Of a DNA stretch of 64,000 nucleotides, positions 44,349 to 52,545 are shown one piece after another. Below the pieces are notes generated by a model, which was not told the origin of the DNA, searched no databases, and saw nothing but the letters and a program-made list of their open reading frames with translations. Every line of letters starts with the position of its first letter. The first letter of the stretch is position 1. The stretch spans positions 84,859 to 148,858 of the forward strand of contig CALVDR010000004.1 of the NCBI GenBank assembly GCA_944326365.1, in the 5' to 3' direction. Origin of the DNA: an uncultured Bacteroidales bacterium. GTDB taxonomy: Bacteria > Bacteroidota > Bacteroidia > Bacteroidales > UBA932. Position numbers and translations under genes: made by a program.

Positions 44349-44416
44349 AAAAGACTTGCATTGTCTTTCCTGCGGGAGGGTTACCCTCGGGAAGGCGTGT
44401 TTTAAAATCGTATATT

Positions 44417-45439
44417 ATGAAGAACTTTTTCCTGGTCATAGCGGCGCTCTCCGTTCTGGTTTCATGCTCCGGCGGAGCTGCCGCACGTAAGGAGCAGGGG
44501 CGGGGAATCCCGGTGAAGGTGATGACCGTCTCGCAGAGTGACAATTCCCTTTCCCGGGGATATGTCGGTACCGCAGAAGCCGGAAAATCGGCTTTCCTTT
44601 CATGCCGCTATCCGGGACGCCTGGTGAAGCTGAATGTCGCTCCCGGGGATCTGGTGCAGGCCGGGGATGTCATAGCCGAGGTGGAGTCCCAGGCGGTGAT
44701 ATCGTCTTATGAAATCGCACGTTCGACGCTGGCACAGGCTGAGGACGGGTATGAGAGAGCCCGGAAAGTCCATGAGAGCGGCAGCATGGCTGATGTGAAG
44801 ATGGTGGAGATAGAGTCGAAGCTGGCTCAGGCGAGGGCTTCTGCGGCTGCAGCCGATGCCGCCATGGAGGATTGCAGGGTGAAGGCCCCGTTCAGCGGAG
44901 TCATAGGTGCCGTGCTGGCGGATGAAGGTGTGGAACTGGGGGCTTTCGACCAGATAGCCAGGATTCTGGACATTTCTTCCATAGAAGTGACTTTCCCGGT
45001 GCCTGAAAATGAACTCGGAAAGATCAGGAAGGGCGCCACTGCATCCATATCGGTCCCGGCTCTTGATGTGGAAGATGCCGATGCCGTCATCACGTCGAAA
45101 GGCATAGTGGCGTCCCCTCTTTCGCATACTTACGAATGTGTCATGAAACCTGTCGGGGAGATCCGCGGACTTATGCCCGGCATGGTGGTCAAGGTCAGGA
45201 TAGACAGCGGCCTGGGTCCGGAGGTGGTCGTTCCTGCATCGGTAGTCAGGACTGATGTGGACGGACGCTATGTCTGGACGGTGTCGGAGGACAATGTCGT
45301 ATGCAAGACATATGTCGTTCCCGGAGGTTTTTCCGGACGCGGAATAGTCATTTCGGAAGGGCTTTCTGCCGGTGACAGGGTCATTACTGACGGGGTGCAG
45401 AAAGTCTGCACAGGTTTGAAAGTCAGAACGGTAGAGTGA
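44417..45439 (+). CDS. RND efflux periplasmic adaptor (membrane fusion protein)
   Basis: Lipoprotein adaptor (lipobox SVLVSCSGG) of 340 residues that bridges the inner-membrane RND pump and the outer-membrane channel. The order is beta-barrel strands, lipoyl half (VAPGDLVQAGDVIAEVE), alpha-hairpin coiled coil (SYEIARSTLAQAEDGYERA to AAAADAAMEDC), second lipoyl half (VKAPFSGVIGAVLADEG), and the membrane-proximal beta-barrel. Start at 44417 gives the signal peptide and agrees with the promoter. Its stop overlaps the pump start by one base (TGATG). Confidence 0.93.
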   Translation: MKNFFLVIAALSVLVSCSGGAAARKEQGRGIPVKVMTVSQSDNSLSRGYVGTAEAGKSAFLSCRYPGRLVKLNVAPGDLVQAGDVIAEVESQAVISSYEIARSTLAQAEDGYERARKVHESGSMADVKMVEIESKLAQARASAAAADAAMEDCRVKAPFSGVIGAVLADEGVELGAFDQIARILDISSIEVTFPVPENELGKIRKGATASISVPALDVEDADAVITSKGIVASPLSHTYECVMKPVGEIRGLMPGMVVKVRIDSGLGPEVVVPASVVRTDVDGRYVWTVSEDNVVCKTYVVPGGFSGRGIVISEGLSAGDRVITDGVQKVCTGLKVRTVE

Positions 45440-48400
45440 TGAAAAGGGATTCGGACAATATCATAAAAAGCTTTATAGCTCACAAGAAACTGATTTACAT
45501 AGTCGTAGCCAGTTTCATAGCTATAGGCATAGCCGGGCTCTTCTTTATAAACAAGGATGAGTTCCCGTCTTTCGAGATCAAGCAGGGCCTGGTGGCAGGC
45601 ATTTATCCCGGGGCTTCGGCAGCCCAGGTGGAGGACCAGCTGACCAAGCCGCTGGAAGAGGTGCTGTTTTCCTTCTCCGAGGTGGACAGGGAGAACACAT
45701 ATTCATATTCGCGTGACGGTGTATGCTATATATTCGTGGACCTGACTGTCCCGGCGAAGAAGAAGGACGAGGCCTGGTCGAAGATAAAGCTGCGTCTCGA
45801 ATCCGCACAGATGACACTTCCGACTGGGGTGCTGGCGGTCACCGTGCTGGATGATTTCAGTGCGGTATCGTCGATGCTCATCGCCATCGAGTCTTCGGAC
45901 AAGGGGTATTCCGAACTGCAGGAGTACGCTGAGGATCTCAGGAGCCGGCTTCTGGAGATACCGGAAATGTCGAACGTCTCCATTCTCGGTTCCCAGACCG
46001 AGGAGATAGCGGTGACTGTGGACATGGCCAAACTGTCTTCCTACGGCATCAGTCCTGCCTCCCTGCTGATGGACTACCAGACTTCAGGACTTCAGATTCC
46101 GGGAGGGACTTTCAGGACCGATTACGTGAACTCGCCCATGCATGTGACCAATCCGGTATCTTCCGAGCAGGAGGTGGCTGAAAAAATCATCTATACTGAC
46201 CCTCTCGGAAACGTGGTAAGGCTCGGTGACGTGGCAGGGATTACAAGACAGTACCGCGATCCTTCTTCCGTGGTGAACTACAACGGTCATTCTGCAGTCA
46301 TCCTTTCGGTCGAGAAGAGGCTGGACAACGACATCGTCGCCTTCGGGGCGAAAGTGGACAAGGTGCTTGACGGATTTACGGAGACTCTGCCTGAAAGCGT
46401 TACCATCAGCAAGATCACCGACCAGCCGAAGGTGGTGGGAAGTTCGGTGGTTTCCTTCCTGCGGGATCTGGTGATATCCATGCTGGTCGTCATTCTCGTG
46501 ATGCTCATGCTCTTCCCTATCAAGTCGGCGTTGATCGCCAGTTCCGGCGTACCGGTATGTACGGCATTGGCATTGGCCGTGATGTTCATCACGGGCATAG
46601 ACCTGAATACGGTGTCACTGGCTGCGCTGATAGTGGTCCTGGGTATGATAGTGGATGATTCCATCATCACGATGGACGGCTATATGGGCTATCTCGGGAA
46701 GGGAATGTCCCAGGTGGATGCTGCGGCGGCGAGTGCGAAGGAACTTTTCATGCCGATGTTCATGGCGACATTCGCGATTTGCGCCATGTTTTTCCCTGTC
46801 AAGGGTATCATTACCGGTTATCTCGGGGATTTCGTGACGACTTTCCCGTGGGTGGTGGCCATAGCGCTGAGCATTTCCCTGATGTATGCGATGCTGGTCG
46901 TGCCGTCTCTGGAGGTGCGTTATATCAGGACAGCCAGATCCGGGAGCGTGGGATGGTTCGCACGGATTCAGGGGAAGTTCTTCGATGCCATGCAGAACGG
47001 GTATGAAAAGCTGCAGTCCGTATGTTTCCGCCATCCGAAGCTTACCCTGGCAGTAGGGGCATGCGCCGTAGGTCTGGGCATCCTGATGTTCACGCAGCTG
47101 AACATACAGATGATGCCTATGGCGGCCAGGGACTGTTTCGCCGTGGAGATTTATCTGGACGGCAATGCCGGTCTCGACCAGACCAGGGCAGTGAGCGATT
47201 CGCTTCAGAATATCCTGCTGAAAGACAGGAGGGTGAAGTCAGTGACTGCTTTTGTAGGCACTTCTTCCCCGCGTTTCCATGCCACTTACGCGCCGCAGCT
47301 TCCGGGACGGAATTATGCCCAGTTCATAGTGAACACCACTTCTGTCATGGCTACGGAGTCGCTGCTGAAGGATTATGAAGCCGAATACGAGCATTATTTC
47401 CCGCGCGCGCTGGTCAGATTCAAGCAGATGGACTATCAGGCGGTGTCCGCTCCTGTGGAGGTGATACTGAAGGGGCCCGACCAGGATGCCCTGATGCCTG
47501 TGGCCGACAAGATAAAAGGGTATATGTATTCCCTGAATGACATACTGAAGTGGATTCACAGTGACTGCGATGACTATGTCTCTTCGGTGGATATCACCCT
47601 GGATCCGGACGAGGCCGCGCGTCTCGGAGTGAACAAGGCCATGCTTTCCATGTCATTGGCCGGGGCATTCAACGGCCAGACCATAGCCACGCTCTGGGAA
47701 GGTGACAGGAAACTGCCTGTAAATCTTTACAGTACGGCTGTGGGACCGGAAATGACGTATGACGTCATAGCGGACCAGATAGTCCCTACGACCATGCCTG
47801 GAGTGTCGGTGCCTCTGCGTCAGGTGGCCGATATCAGCCCTGACTGGTCTCCGGAGTCGTATGCGAGAAAAGCCGGCGAGGAGTCGGTCACGATAGGTGC
47901 GGACATGAGGTACGGGTGCAGCCAGCCTGTGGCCATGAAGAAGATCAAGGCTTTCATCAAGTCCGAGATAGAGCCGGAACTGCCTGAGGGTGTCACGGTC
48001 TCGTATGGAGGTTTGTCTGCGATGAACAAGGGCGTGATACCTGAAATACTGCTCAGTTTCATCTGTGCCGTGGCTGTGCTTTTCTTCTTCATGCTGGTAC
48101 ATTTCAAGAAAGCCTCGCTGGCATTCCTGACTCTCATCATGAGTACGCTCTGCTTCTTCGGAGCTTTCTTCGGGATGTGGATTTTCCGTCTGGATTTCGG
48201 ACTTACTTCGGTGCTCGGTCTTATAAGCCTGGTGGGTATCATAGTGAGAAACGGCATCATCCTGTTTGAGTATGCCGAGGAACTCCGGTTCCAGAAAGGC
48301 TATGATGTAAGGACTGCGGCGGAGGAAGCCGGCAAACGCAGGATGAGACCGATATTCCTTACCTCATGTACTACTGCCCTGGGCGTCCTCCCTATGATTA

Positions 48401-48561
48401 TCAGCGGCGATGCCCTGTGGATGCCGATGGGTGTGGTCATCTGTTTCGGCACCATGCTTTCCATAGTGCTGATAGTGCTGATGATGCCTGTTTCCTACTG
48501 GCAGATTTTCAAGAATTCCAGAACTCCGGGGACGGAACCGGAAAAGATTTCAGAAAAATAG
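45439..48561 (+). CDS. RND-family efflux transporter permease
   Basis: Proton-driven inner-membrane pump of 1040 residues with the twelve-helix RND plan and two large periplasmic loops. TM1 is near residues 17-35, the TM4 proton-relay motif is GMIVDDSIITMDG, and TM10-12 include LISLVGIIVRNGIILFEYA and RPIFLTSCTTALGVLP. The N-terminal pattern (NKDEFPSFEIKQGLVAGIYP, PGASAAQVEDQLTKPLEEV) fits AcrB/MexB-related pumps of Bacteroidetes that handle drugs, bile acids or lipids. The substrate cannot be assigned. ATG at 45439 is preferred to a GTG one codon earlier. Confidence 0.95.
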   Translation: MKRDSDNIIKSFIAHKKLIYIVVASFIAIGIAGLFFINKDEFPSFEIKQGLVAGIYPGASAAQVEDQLTKPLEEVLFSFSEVDRENTYSYSRDGVCYIFVDLTVPAKKKDEAWSKIKLRLESAQMTLPTGVLAVTVLDDFSAVSSMLIAIESSDKGYSELQEYAEDLRSRLLEIPEMSNVSILGSQTEEIAVTVDMAKLSSYGISPASLLMDYQTSGLQIPGGTFRTDYVNSPMHVTNPVSSEQEVAEKIIYTDPLGNVVRLGDVAGITRQYRDPSSVVNYNGHSAVILSVEKRLDNDIVAFGAKVDKVLDGFTETLPESVTISKITDQPKVVGSSVVSFLRDLVISMLVVILVMLMLFPIKSALIASSGVPVCTALALAVMFITGIDLNTVSLAALIVVLGMIVDDSIITMDGYMGYLGKGMSQVDAAAASAKELFMPMFMATFAICAMFFPVKGIITGYLGDFVTTFPWVVAIALSISLMYAMLVVPSLEVRYIRTARSGSVGWFARIQGKFFDAMQNGYEKLQSVCFRHPKLTLAVGACAVGLGILMFTQLNIQMMPMAARDCFAVEIYLDGNAGLDQTRAVSDSLQNILLKDRRVKSVTAFVGTSSPRFHATYAPQLPGRNYAQFIVNTTSVMATESLLKDYEAEYEHYFPRALVRFKQMDYQAVSAPVEVILKGPDQDALMPVADKIKGYMYSLNDILKWIHSDCDDYVSSVDITLDPDEAARLGVNKAMLSMSLAGAFNGQTIATLWEGDRKLPVNLYSTAVGPEMTYDVIADQIVPTTMPGVSVPLRQVADISPDWSPESYARKAGEESVTIGADMRYGCSQPVAMKKIKAFIKSEIEPELPEGVTVSYGGLSAMNKGVIPEILLSFICAVAVLFFFMLVHFKKASLAFLTLIMSTLCFFGAFFGMWIFRLDFGLTSVLGLISLVGIIVRNGIILFEYAEELRFQKGYDVRTAAEEAGKRRMRPIFLTSCTTALGVLPMIISGDALWMPMGVVICFGTMLSIVLIVLMMPVSYWQIFKNSRTPGTEPEKISEK

Positions 48562-48567
48562 ATTCCG

Positions 48568-49998
48568 ATGAAAAGAACAGGTTATATATTGGTGTTTTCC
48601 ATGATTCTGGCTGCCGCTCCCGCGGCAATGGCGCAGTCTGCCGATATTGGCCGGGAACCGGCCGGGCCTTCGGGTCAGGAAGTGAATCTGACATTGGAGC
48701 AGTGCCGGGAACTGGCGCTGCAGAACAATACCGCCGTGCTGAATGCCGGTCTGGATGTGGCTGCGGCGAGGGCTCAGAAGCAGGAAGCCGTAGCGGAGTA
48801 TTTTCCGAAGGTGTCGGTGACTGCCATGGCATTCTATGCTTTCGACCCCTTGCTTGAACTTGAACTGACAGATATCATAGGCGACTCTCCGTTTGCCACC
48901 GGTCTGAGCAATACCCTGAACCAGTACGCTCAGCAGTATGGATTTTCGTCCATGTATTCCACATTGAAGAAGGGAGTGGTGGCTCATGTGTCCGTGATGC
49001 AGCCAGTATTTGCCGGAGGCCGCATCATCACTGGAAACAAGCTGGCCGGACTGGGTGTGGAGGCTGCGTCTCTGCAGCAGGAGATACTGCTCAGGACCAC
49101 GGCGGAAGAGGTGGAGAGCGGGTACTGGCAGATAGTTTCGCTGGAGGACAGACTGCAGTGTCTGGAAGGCGTGGGTATCATGCTTGACACCCTGTACCGC
49201 GATGTGCTGTCAGCTTCCGATGCCGGACTGGCGCTGGAAACCGATCTTCTGCAGGTGCGTCTGAAGATGAATCAGATCAGGGCCGGTGAGACTCAGCTGA
49301 GAAACGGCATCAGGCTGGCGAAGATGAATTTCTTCAATTCCATCGGCCTGGAATACAATCCGTACAGTACTTTCGGCAGAGACTCCCTGCCACGGCTGGA
49401 AGATATCCGCCTGACGGATGAACTGTCCGACCTGCTGCCGCCGGAGAATTACTATCGTGTGGCGGAGGATGTCGCGGCAGGACTGGAGGAGACGAAACTG
49501 CTGGACCTGGCTGTGGAGTCCAAACGTCTGGAGAAGAGGATGGCATTGGGGGAAGCTCTGCCGCAGATAGGAGTAGGAGTCACATACGGGTACAACAACG
49601 TGATAGACAAGGGGTCCATGAACGGTCTTGTGTTCGGTATGGTGCAGATTCCGCTTTCAGACTGGGGAAAGACCGCGAGAAAAATGCAGAGACTCGACGC
49701 CCAGATGCAGAAAGCGGAGAATGACAGGCTTTATCTGCAGCGTCAGCTCGTGCTTCAGATACACAAGCTCTGGCTGGACCTGACTGCGTCGTGGGAAAAG
49801 CTTCAGGTCTCGGAGGAAAACGCCGATATGGCGGAGGCACTGATGACCCGGATGCATGATCAGTATTCTGCCGGCATGGTGGCTGTTGCCGATCTGCTTC
49901 AGGCGCAGACGCAGTTTGCACAGGCCGAATCGGACCTGCTGGACAGCCGGATTGAATACAGGACCGCGTTGCAGGCTTATCTTGACCGGACTGAATGA
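48568..49998 (+). CDS. TolC-family outer membrane efflux protein
   Basis: Outer-membrane channel of the tripartite pump, 476 residues with signal peptide (AAPAAMAQ). The two tandem OEP repeats are visible: NLTLEQCRELALQNNTAVL and LNAGLDVAAARAQKQEA near the start, VFAGGRIITGNKLAGLGVEA, and the second pair with LLDLAVESKRLEKRMALGEA and a final long helix with DLLQAQTQFAQAESDLLDS. It begins six bases after the pump gene. Confidence 0.94.
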   Translation: MKRTGYILVFSMILAAAPAAMAQSADIGREPAGPSGQEVNLTLEQCRELALQNNTAVLNAGLDVAAARAQKQEAVAEYFPKVSVTAMAFYAFDPLLELELTDIIGDSPFATGLSNTLNQYAQQYGFSSMYSTLKKGVVAHVSVMQPVFAGGRIITGNKLAGLGVEAASLQQEILLRTTAEEVESGYWQIVSLEDRLQCLEGVGIMLDTLYRDVLSASDAGLALETDLLQVRLKMNQIRAGETQLRNGIRLAKMNFFNSIGLEYNPYSTFGRDSLPRLEDIRLTDELSDLLPPENYYRVAEDVAAGLEETKLLDLAVESKRLEKRMALGEALPQIGVGVTYGYNNVIDKGSMNGLVFGMVQIPLSDWGKTARKMQRLDAQMQKAENDRLYLQRQLVLQIHKLWLDLTASWEKLQVSEENADMAEALMTRMHDQYSAGMVAVADLLQAQTQFAQAESDLLDSRIEYRTALQAYLDRTE

Positions 49999-50051
49999 CA
50001 ATGCAGTCCACTGGAACTGAAGATGACGTTTAATTATTTTATTATTTTATT

Positions 50052-50753
50052 ATGGAAAACAAGAAAATTTATGCCGTATGCCTTCTCATAGGCCTGGTAT
50101 TCCTGGGAGCGATGCTTCCGACATCCGTCTCGAAATTCCGTGCCTACGACAGGACGGTGACAGTCAAAGGTCTGAGTGAACGCGAGGTCGCAGCTGACAA
50201 GGTCATCTGGCCCATCTCGTTCAATGTCGTCGGCAACGACCTGAATGCGGTTTACGCCGAGATCGAAAGGAATACCGCAGCCATAAGGGAATTCCTTCTG
50301 GACGGAGGCATCTCTGAAGCGGAGATTTCAGTTTCCCTGCCTACCCTTTCCGACAAGTATGCCCAGGAATACGGGAGCAACGACAGGGCGTACCGTTATT
50401 TCAGCAAGAATGTGGTGACAGTCTGCACTGACAAGGTGGATACCGTCCTGGCTCTGATGCCGCGCCAGTCCGAACTTCTTAAAAAGGGTATCATCGGTTC
50501 CGGCAATTCGTGGGAGAATCAGGTCCAGTTCCAGTTCGAGGGTCTGAACGGAATCAAGCCGGAAATGATAGAGGATGCCACGAAGAACGCACGGGAGGCA
50601 GCGGAAAAGTTCGCCAAGGACTCTGACAGCCGTCTCGGAAAGATCAAGACCGCCAGTCAGGGAACCTTTACCATCAGCGACCGCGACAGCAACACGCCGT
50701 ACATAAAGAAAGTACGCGTCGTATCTTCCGTCACATACTACCTGAAGAACTGA
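50052..50753 (+). CDS. SIMPL (DUF541) domain protein
   Basis: A 233-residue protein with one N-terminal membrane anchor or uncleaved signal (VCLLIGLVFLGAMLPTSV) and a SIMPL domain, the fold also seen in the periplasmic stress protein YggE and in BP26. Landmarks are VTVKGLSEREVAADKVIWPI, ERNTAAIREFLLDGGISEAE and the C-terminal ATKNAREAAEKFAKDSDSRL, IKTASQGTF segments. It follows tolC by 53 AT-rich bases and may be the fourth gene of the efflux operon, perhaps acting in envelope stress. Its stop is five bases from that of the convergent protease gene. Confidence 0.88.
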   Translation: MENKKIYAVCLLIGLVFLGAMLPTSVSKFRAYDRTVTVKGLSEREVAADKVIWPISFNVVGNDLNAVYAEIERNTAAIREFLLDGGISEAEISVSLPTLSDKYAQEYGSNDRAYRYFSKNVVTVCTDKVDTVLALMPRQSELLKKGIIGSGNSWENQVQFQFEGLNGIKPEMIEDATKNAREAAEKFAKDSDSRLGKIKTASQGTFTISDRDSNTPYIKKVRVVSSVTYYLKN

Positions 50754-50758
50754 TGCGT

Positions 50759-52375
50759 TTACATTATCATGGGTGATTCCAGCGCTTCGCGCAATTCATC
50801 ATCGTAGCGCAGGCGGACTTTGATGCCGGCTTCCTGCCAGTAATACCTGACAGCTATTTCCTCTTCGATGAACGGTATGATTTCATCCTTTTTCAGCCGG
50901 ATGAATTCCTCCTTGTCCAGAGATATGGCTTTCTCCAGAGCTTCCAGTTCCGGTTTCATGTTTTCTGCGAGTCCGTCTTCCTCAAGGGCCTTTTTCATCT
51001 GGTCGAAGAGCGTTTCCCCGCTGCTCCTGTAATCGAAATCCTGAGTCCTGGCGAATTCCACGAAATCCTCGAAGTCTTCGTCGGTGAAGCGGAAGTCGTC
51101 CAGGGCCGGAATTGTGTCATGCTCCCTTGCATATTTGATGGCATATCTGTCCAGAATGCCGTTCAGTACCAGAGAATATACCAGCCGGCTGTATGAAGGG
51201 ACCTCCAGTTTTACGTCAGGGGTGATTCCGCCGCCGTCACGCACGATTCTTCCCTTGGCGGTCCTGAATTCGTGAGTCAGCGAGTCAGGGATATGTCCTA
51301 CGCTTCCGTCCTCGTTCCGGTGGCTGTAGTCGATGGCCTGGACGCAGCGGCCGCTCGGTGTGTAGTATTTGGCCGTGGTCACTTTCAGCTGTCCGTTGTA
51401 GACGACAGGACGGACAGTCTGCACAAGCCCCTTGCCGAAAGTCCTTTCCCCCATGATGGTCCCCCTGTCATGATCCTGTATGGCGCCGGATACTATTTCA
51501 GACGAAGAAGCGGAACCCGAATCCACGAGGACAATCAGGGGCATCAGAGTATCCACCGGTTCGGAAGATGTCCTGTATTCTCTGACAGATTCCGGAGTAT
51601 TTCCCTTTGCCGTCACTACCAGTGAGCCTTTCGGCAGGAACAGCGACACTATGTCGATCGCCTCGTTCATCAGCCCGCCTCCGTTCCCGCGCAGATCCAG
51701 GACCAGCCTTTTCATCCCCTGGCTTTTCAGCTTGAAATACCCGGCCCTGATGTCATCGGATACATTGTCCGTGAACCCGGTCTGTTTGATGTAGCCCGTA
51801 GTGTCATCGACCATCCCGACATATTCGACGTCAGGTATGTGTATCCTCTCCCTGACTATCGACACGTTCACGGTATCTCCGCCGATCGCTTTCCTGACCT
51901 TGAAATTCACTGTCGTCCCCGGTTTCCCTTTCATGCGGTCGCTGCTTTCCGCTGTCTCCAGCCCTTTGGTTTCAGTTCCGTCGATTGTCAGGATCTCGTC
52001 CCCGCATCTCAGGCCGTTTTTCCATGCAGGCGATCCGTAGTACGGTTCGTTGATGATGACATTGCCGCCTTTCTCCTTGAAAATGATGGCTCCTATGCCG
52101 CCGTAGGTTTTCGACAGCATCATCTGCAGATCCTCGTTTTCCTCTTCCGGTATATAGATGGTATAGGGATCCAGATTCTCCAGCATGGCATTGATGCCGG
52201 CCCTCATTATCCTGTCCAGAGGCAGGCTGTCGACATACGACCTGTTGAGTTCCTTCAGTATGGAACTTTCTATTTCCGTCCATTGCCCGAGTTTGAAACT
52301 CTTGCTCTGTCCGTATGTCTGAATACATGAAAGTGCGGCTGCCATGACTGTCGCCGCAATGATTATTTTCTTCAT
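50759..52375 (-). CDS. S41 family C-terminal processing peptidase
   Basis: Periplasmic tail-specific serine protease of 538 residues with signal peptide (SCIQTYGQ). A PDZ domain (about 70-160, GIGAIIFKEKGGNVIINEP, GSPAWKNGLRCGDEILTIDG) precedes the catalytic domain with Ser in VDSGSASSSEIVSGA and the Lys of GERTFGKGLVQ, a Ser/Lys dyad. The last 130 residues are a Glu/Lys-rich helical extension common in Bacteroidetes members. Substrates are likely misfolded or processed envelope proteins. The start at 52375 (MKKIIIAATV) is 45 bases after a -7 box. Confidence 0.95.
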   Translation of the reverse strand: MKKIIIAATVMAAALSCIQTYGQSKSFKLGQWTEIESSILKELNRSYVDSLPLDRIMRAGINAMLENLDPYTIYIPEEENEDLQMMLSKTYGGIGAIIFKEKGGNVIINEPYYGSPAWKNGLRCGDEILTIDGTETKGLETAESSDRMKGKPGTTVNFKVRKAIGGDTVNVSIVRERIHIPDVEYVGMVDDTTGYIKQTGFTDNVSDDIRAGYFKLKSQGMKRLVLDLRGNGGGLMNEAIDIVSLFLPKGSLVVTAKGNTPESVREYRTSSEPVDTLMPLIVLVDSGSASSSEIVSGAIQDHDRGTIMGERTFGKGLVQTVRPVVYNGQLKVTTAKYYTPSGRCVQAIDYSHRNEDGSVGHIPDSLTHEFRTAKGRIVRDGGGITPDVKLEVPSYSRLVYSLVLNGILDRYAIKYAREHDTIPALDDFRFTDEDFEDFVEFARTQDFDYRSSGETLFDQMKKALEEDGLAENMKPELEALEKAISLDKEEFIRLKKDEIIPFIEEEIAVRYYWQEAGIKVRLRYDDELREALESPMIM

Positions 52376-52419
52376 ATGAATAAAATTTGTCCGGCCTTCC
52401 GGCCAATGCAACAATCGTA

Positions 52420-52427
52420 CAAAGATA
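52420..52427 (-). promoter_or_regulatory. Promoter -7 box for the S41 protease gene
   Basis: TATCTTTG on the minus strand, 44 bases before the chosen ATG. A GC-rich GGCC/GGCC mini-hairpin lies between it and the start. Confidence 0.5.
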
Positions 52428-52488
52428 CTCCTTTTTTACCGTTTCATGCTCCGCTCATCGCGAAAAAATCGCAGTCTGTCAGAAAATG

Positions 52489-52519
52489 TTTGTCAACAAG
52501 CCGATAAAAGTTAAATTTG
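52489..52519 (+). promoter_or_regulatory. Promoter for malQ
   Basis: TTTG at 52489-52492, 19 bases, TAAATTTG at 52512-52519: an ideal Bacteroidales promoter 26 bases before the malQ ATG. It shows that the open frame upstream of 52546 is not translated. Confidence 0.75.
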
Positions 52520-52545
52520 CAGACACTACGATAATTTTCACGGAT

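Noticed and set aside
45436..45438. GTG as the RND permease start
   Set aside because: The next codon is an ATG that overlaps the upstream stop (TGATG), the same coupling seen at other gene junctions here.
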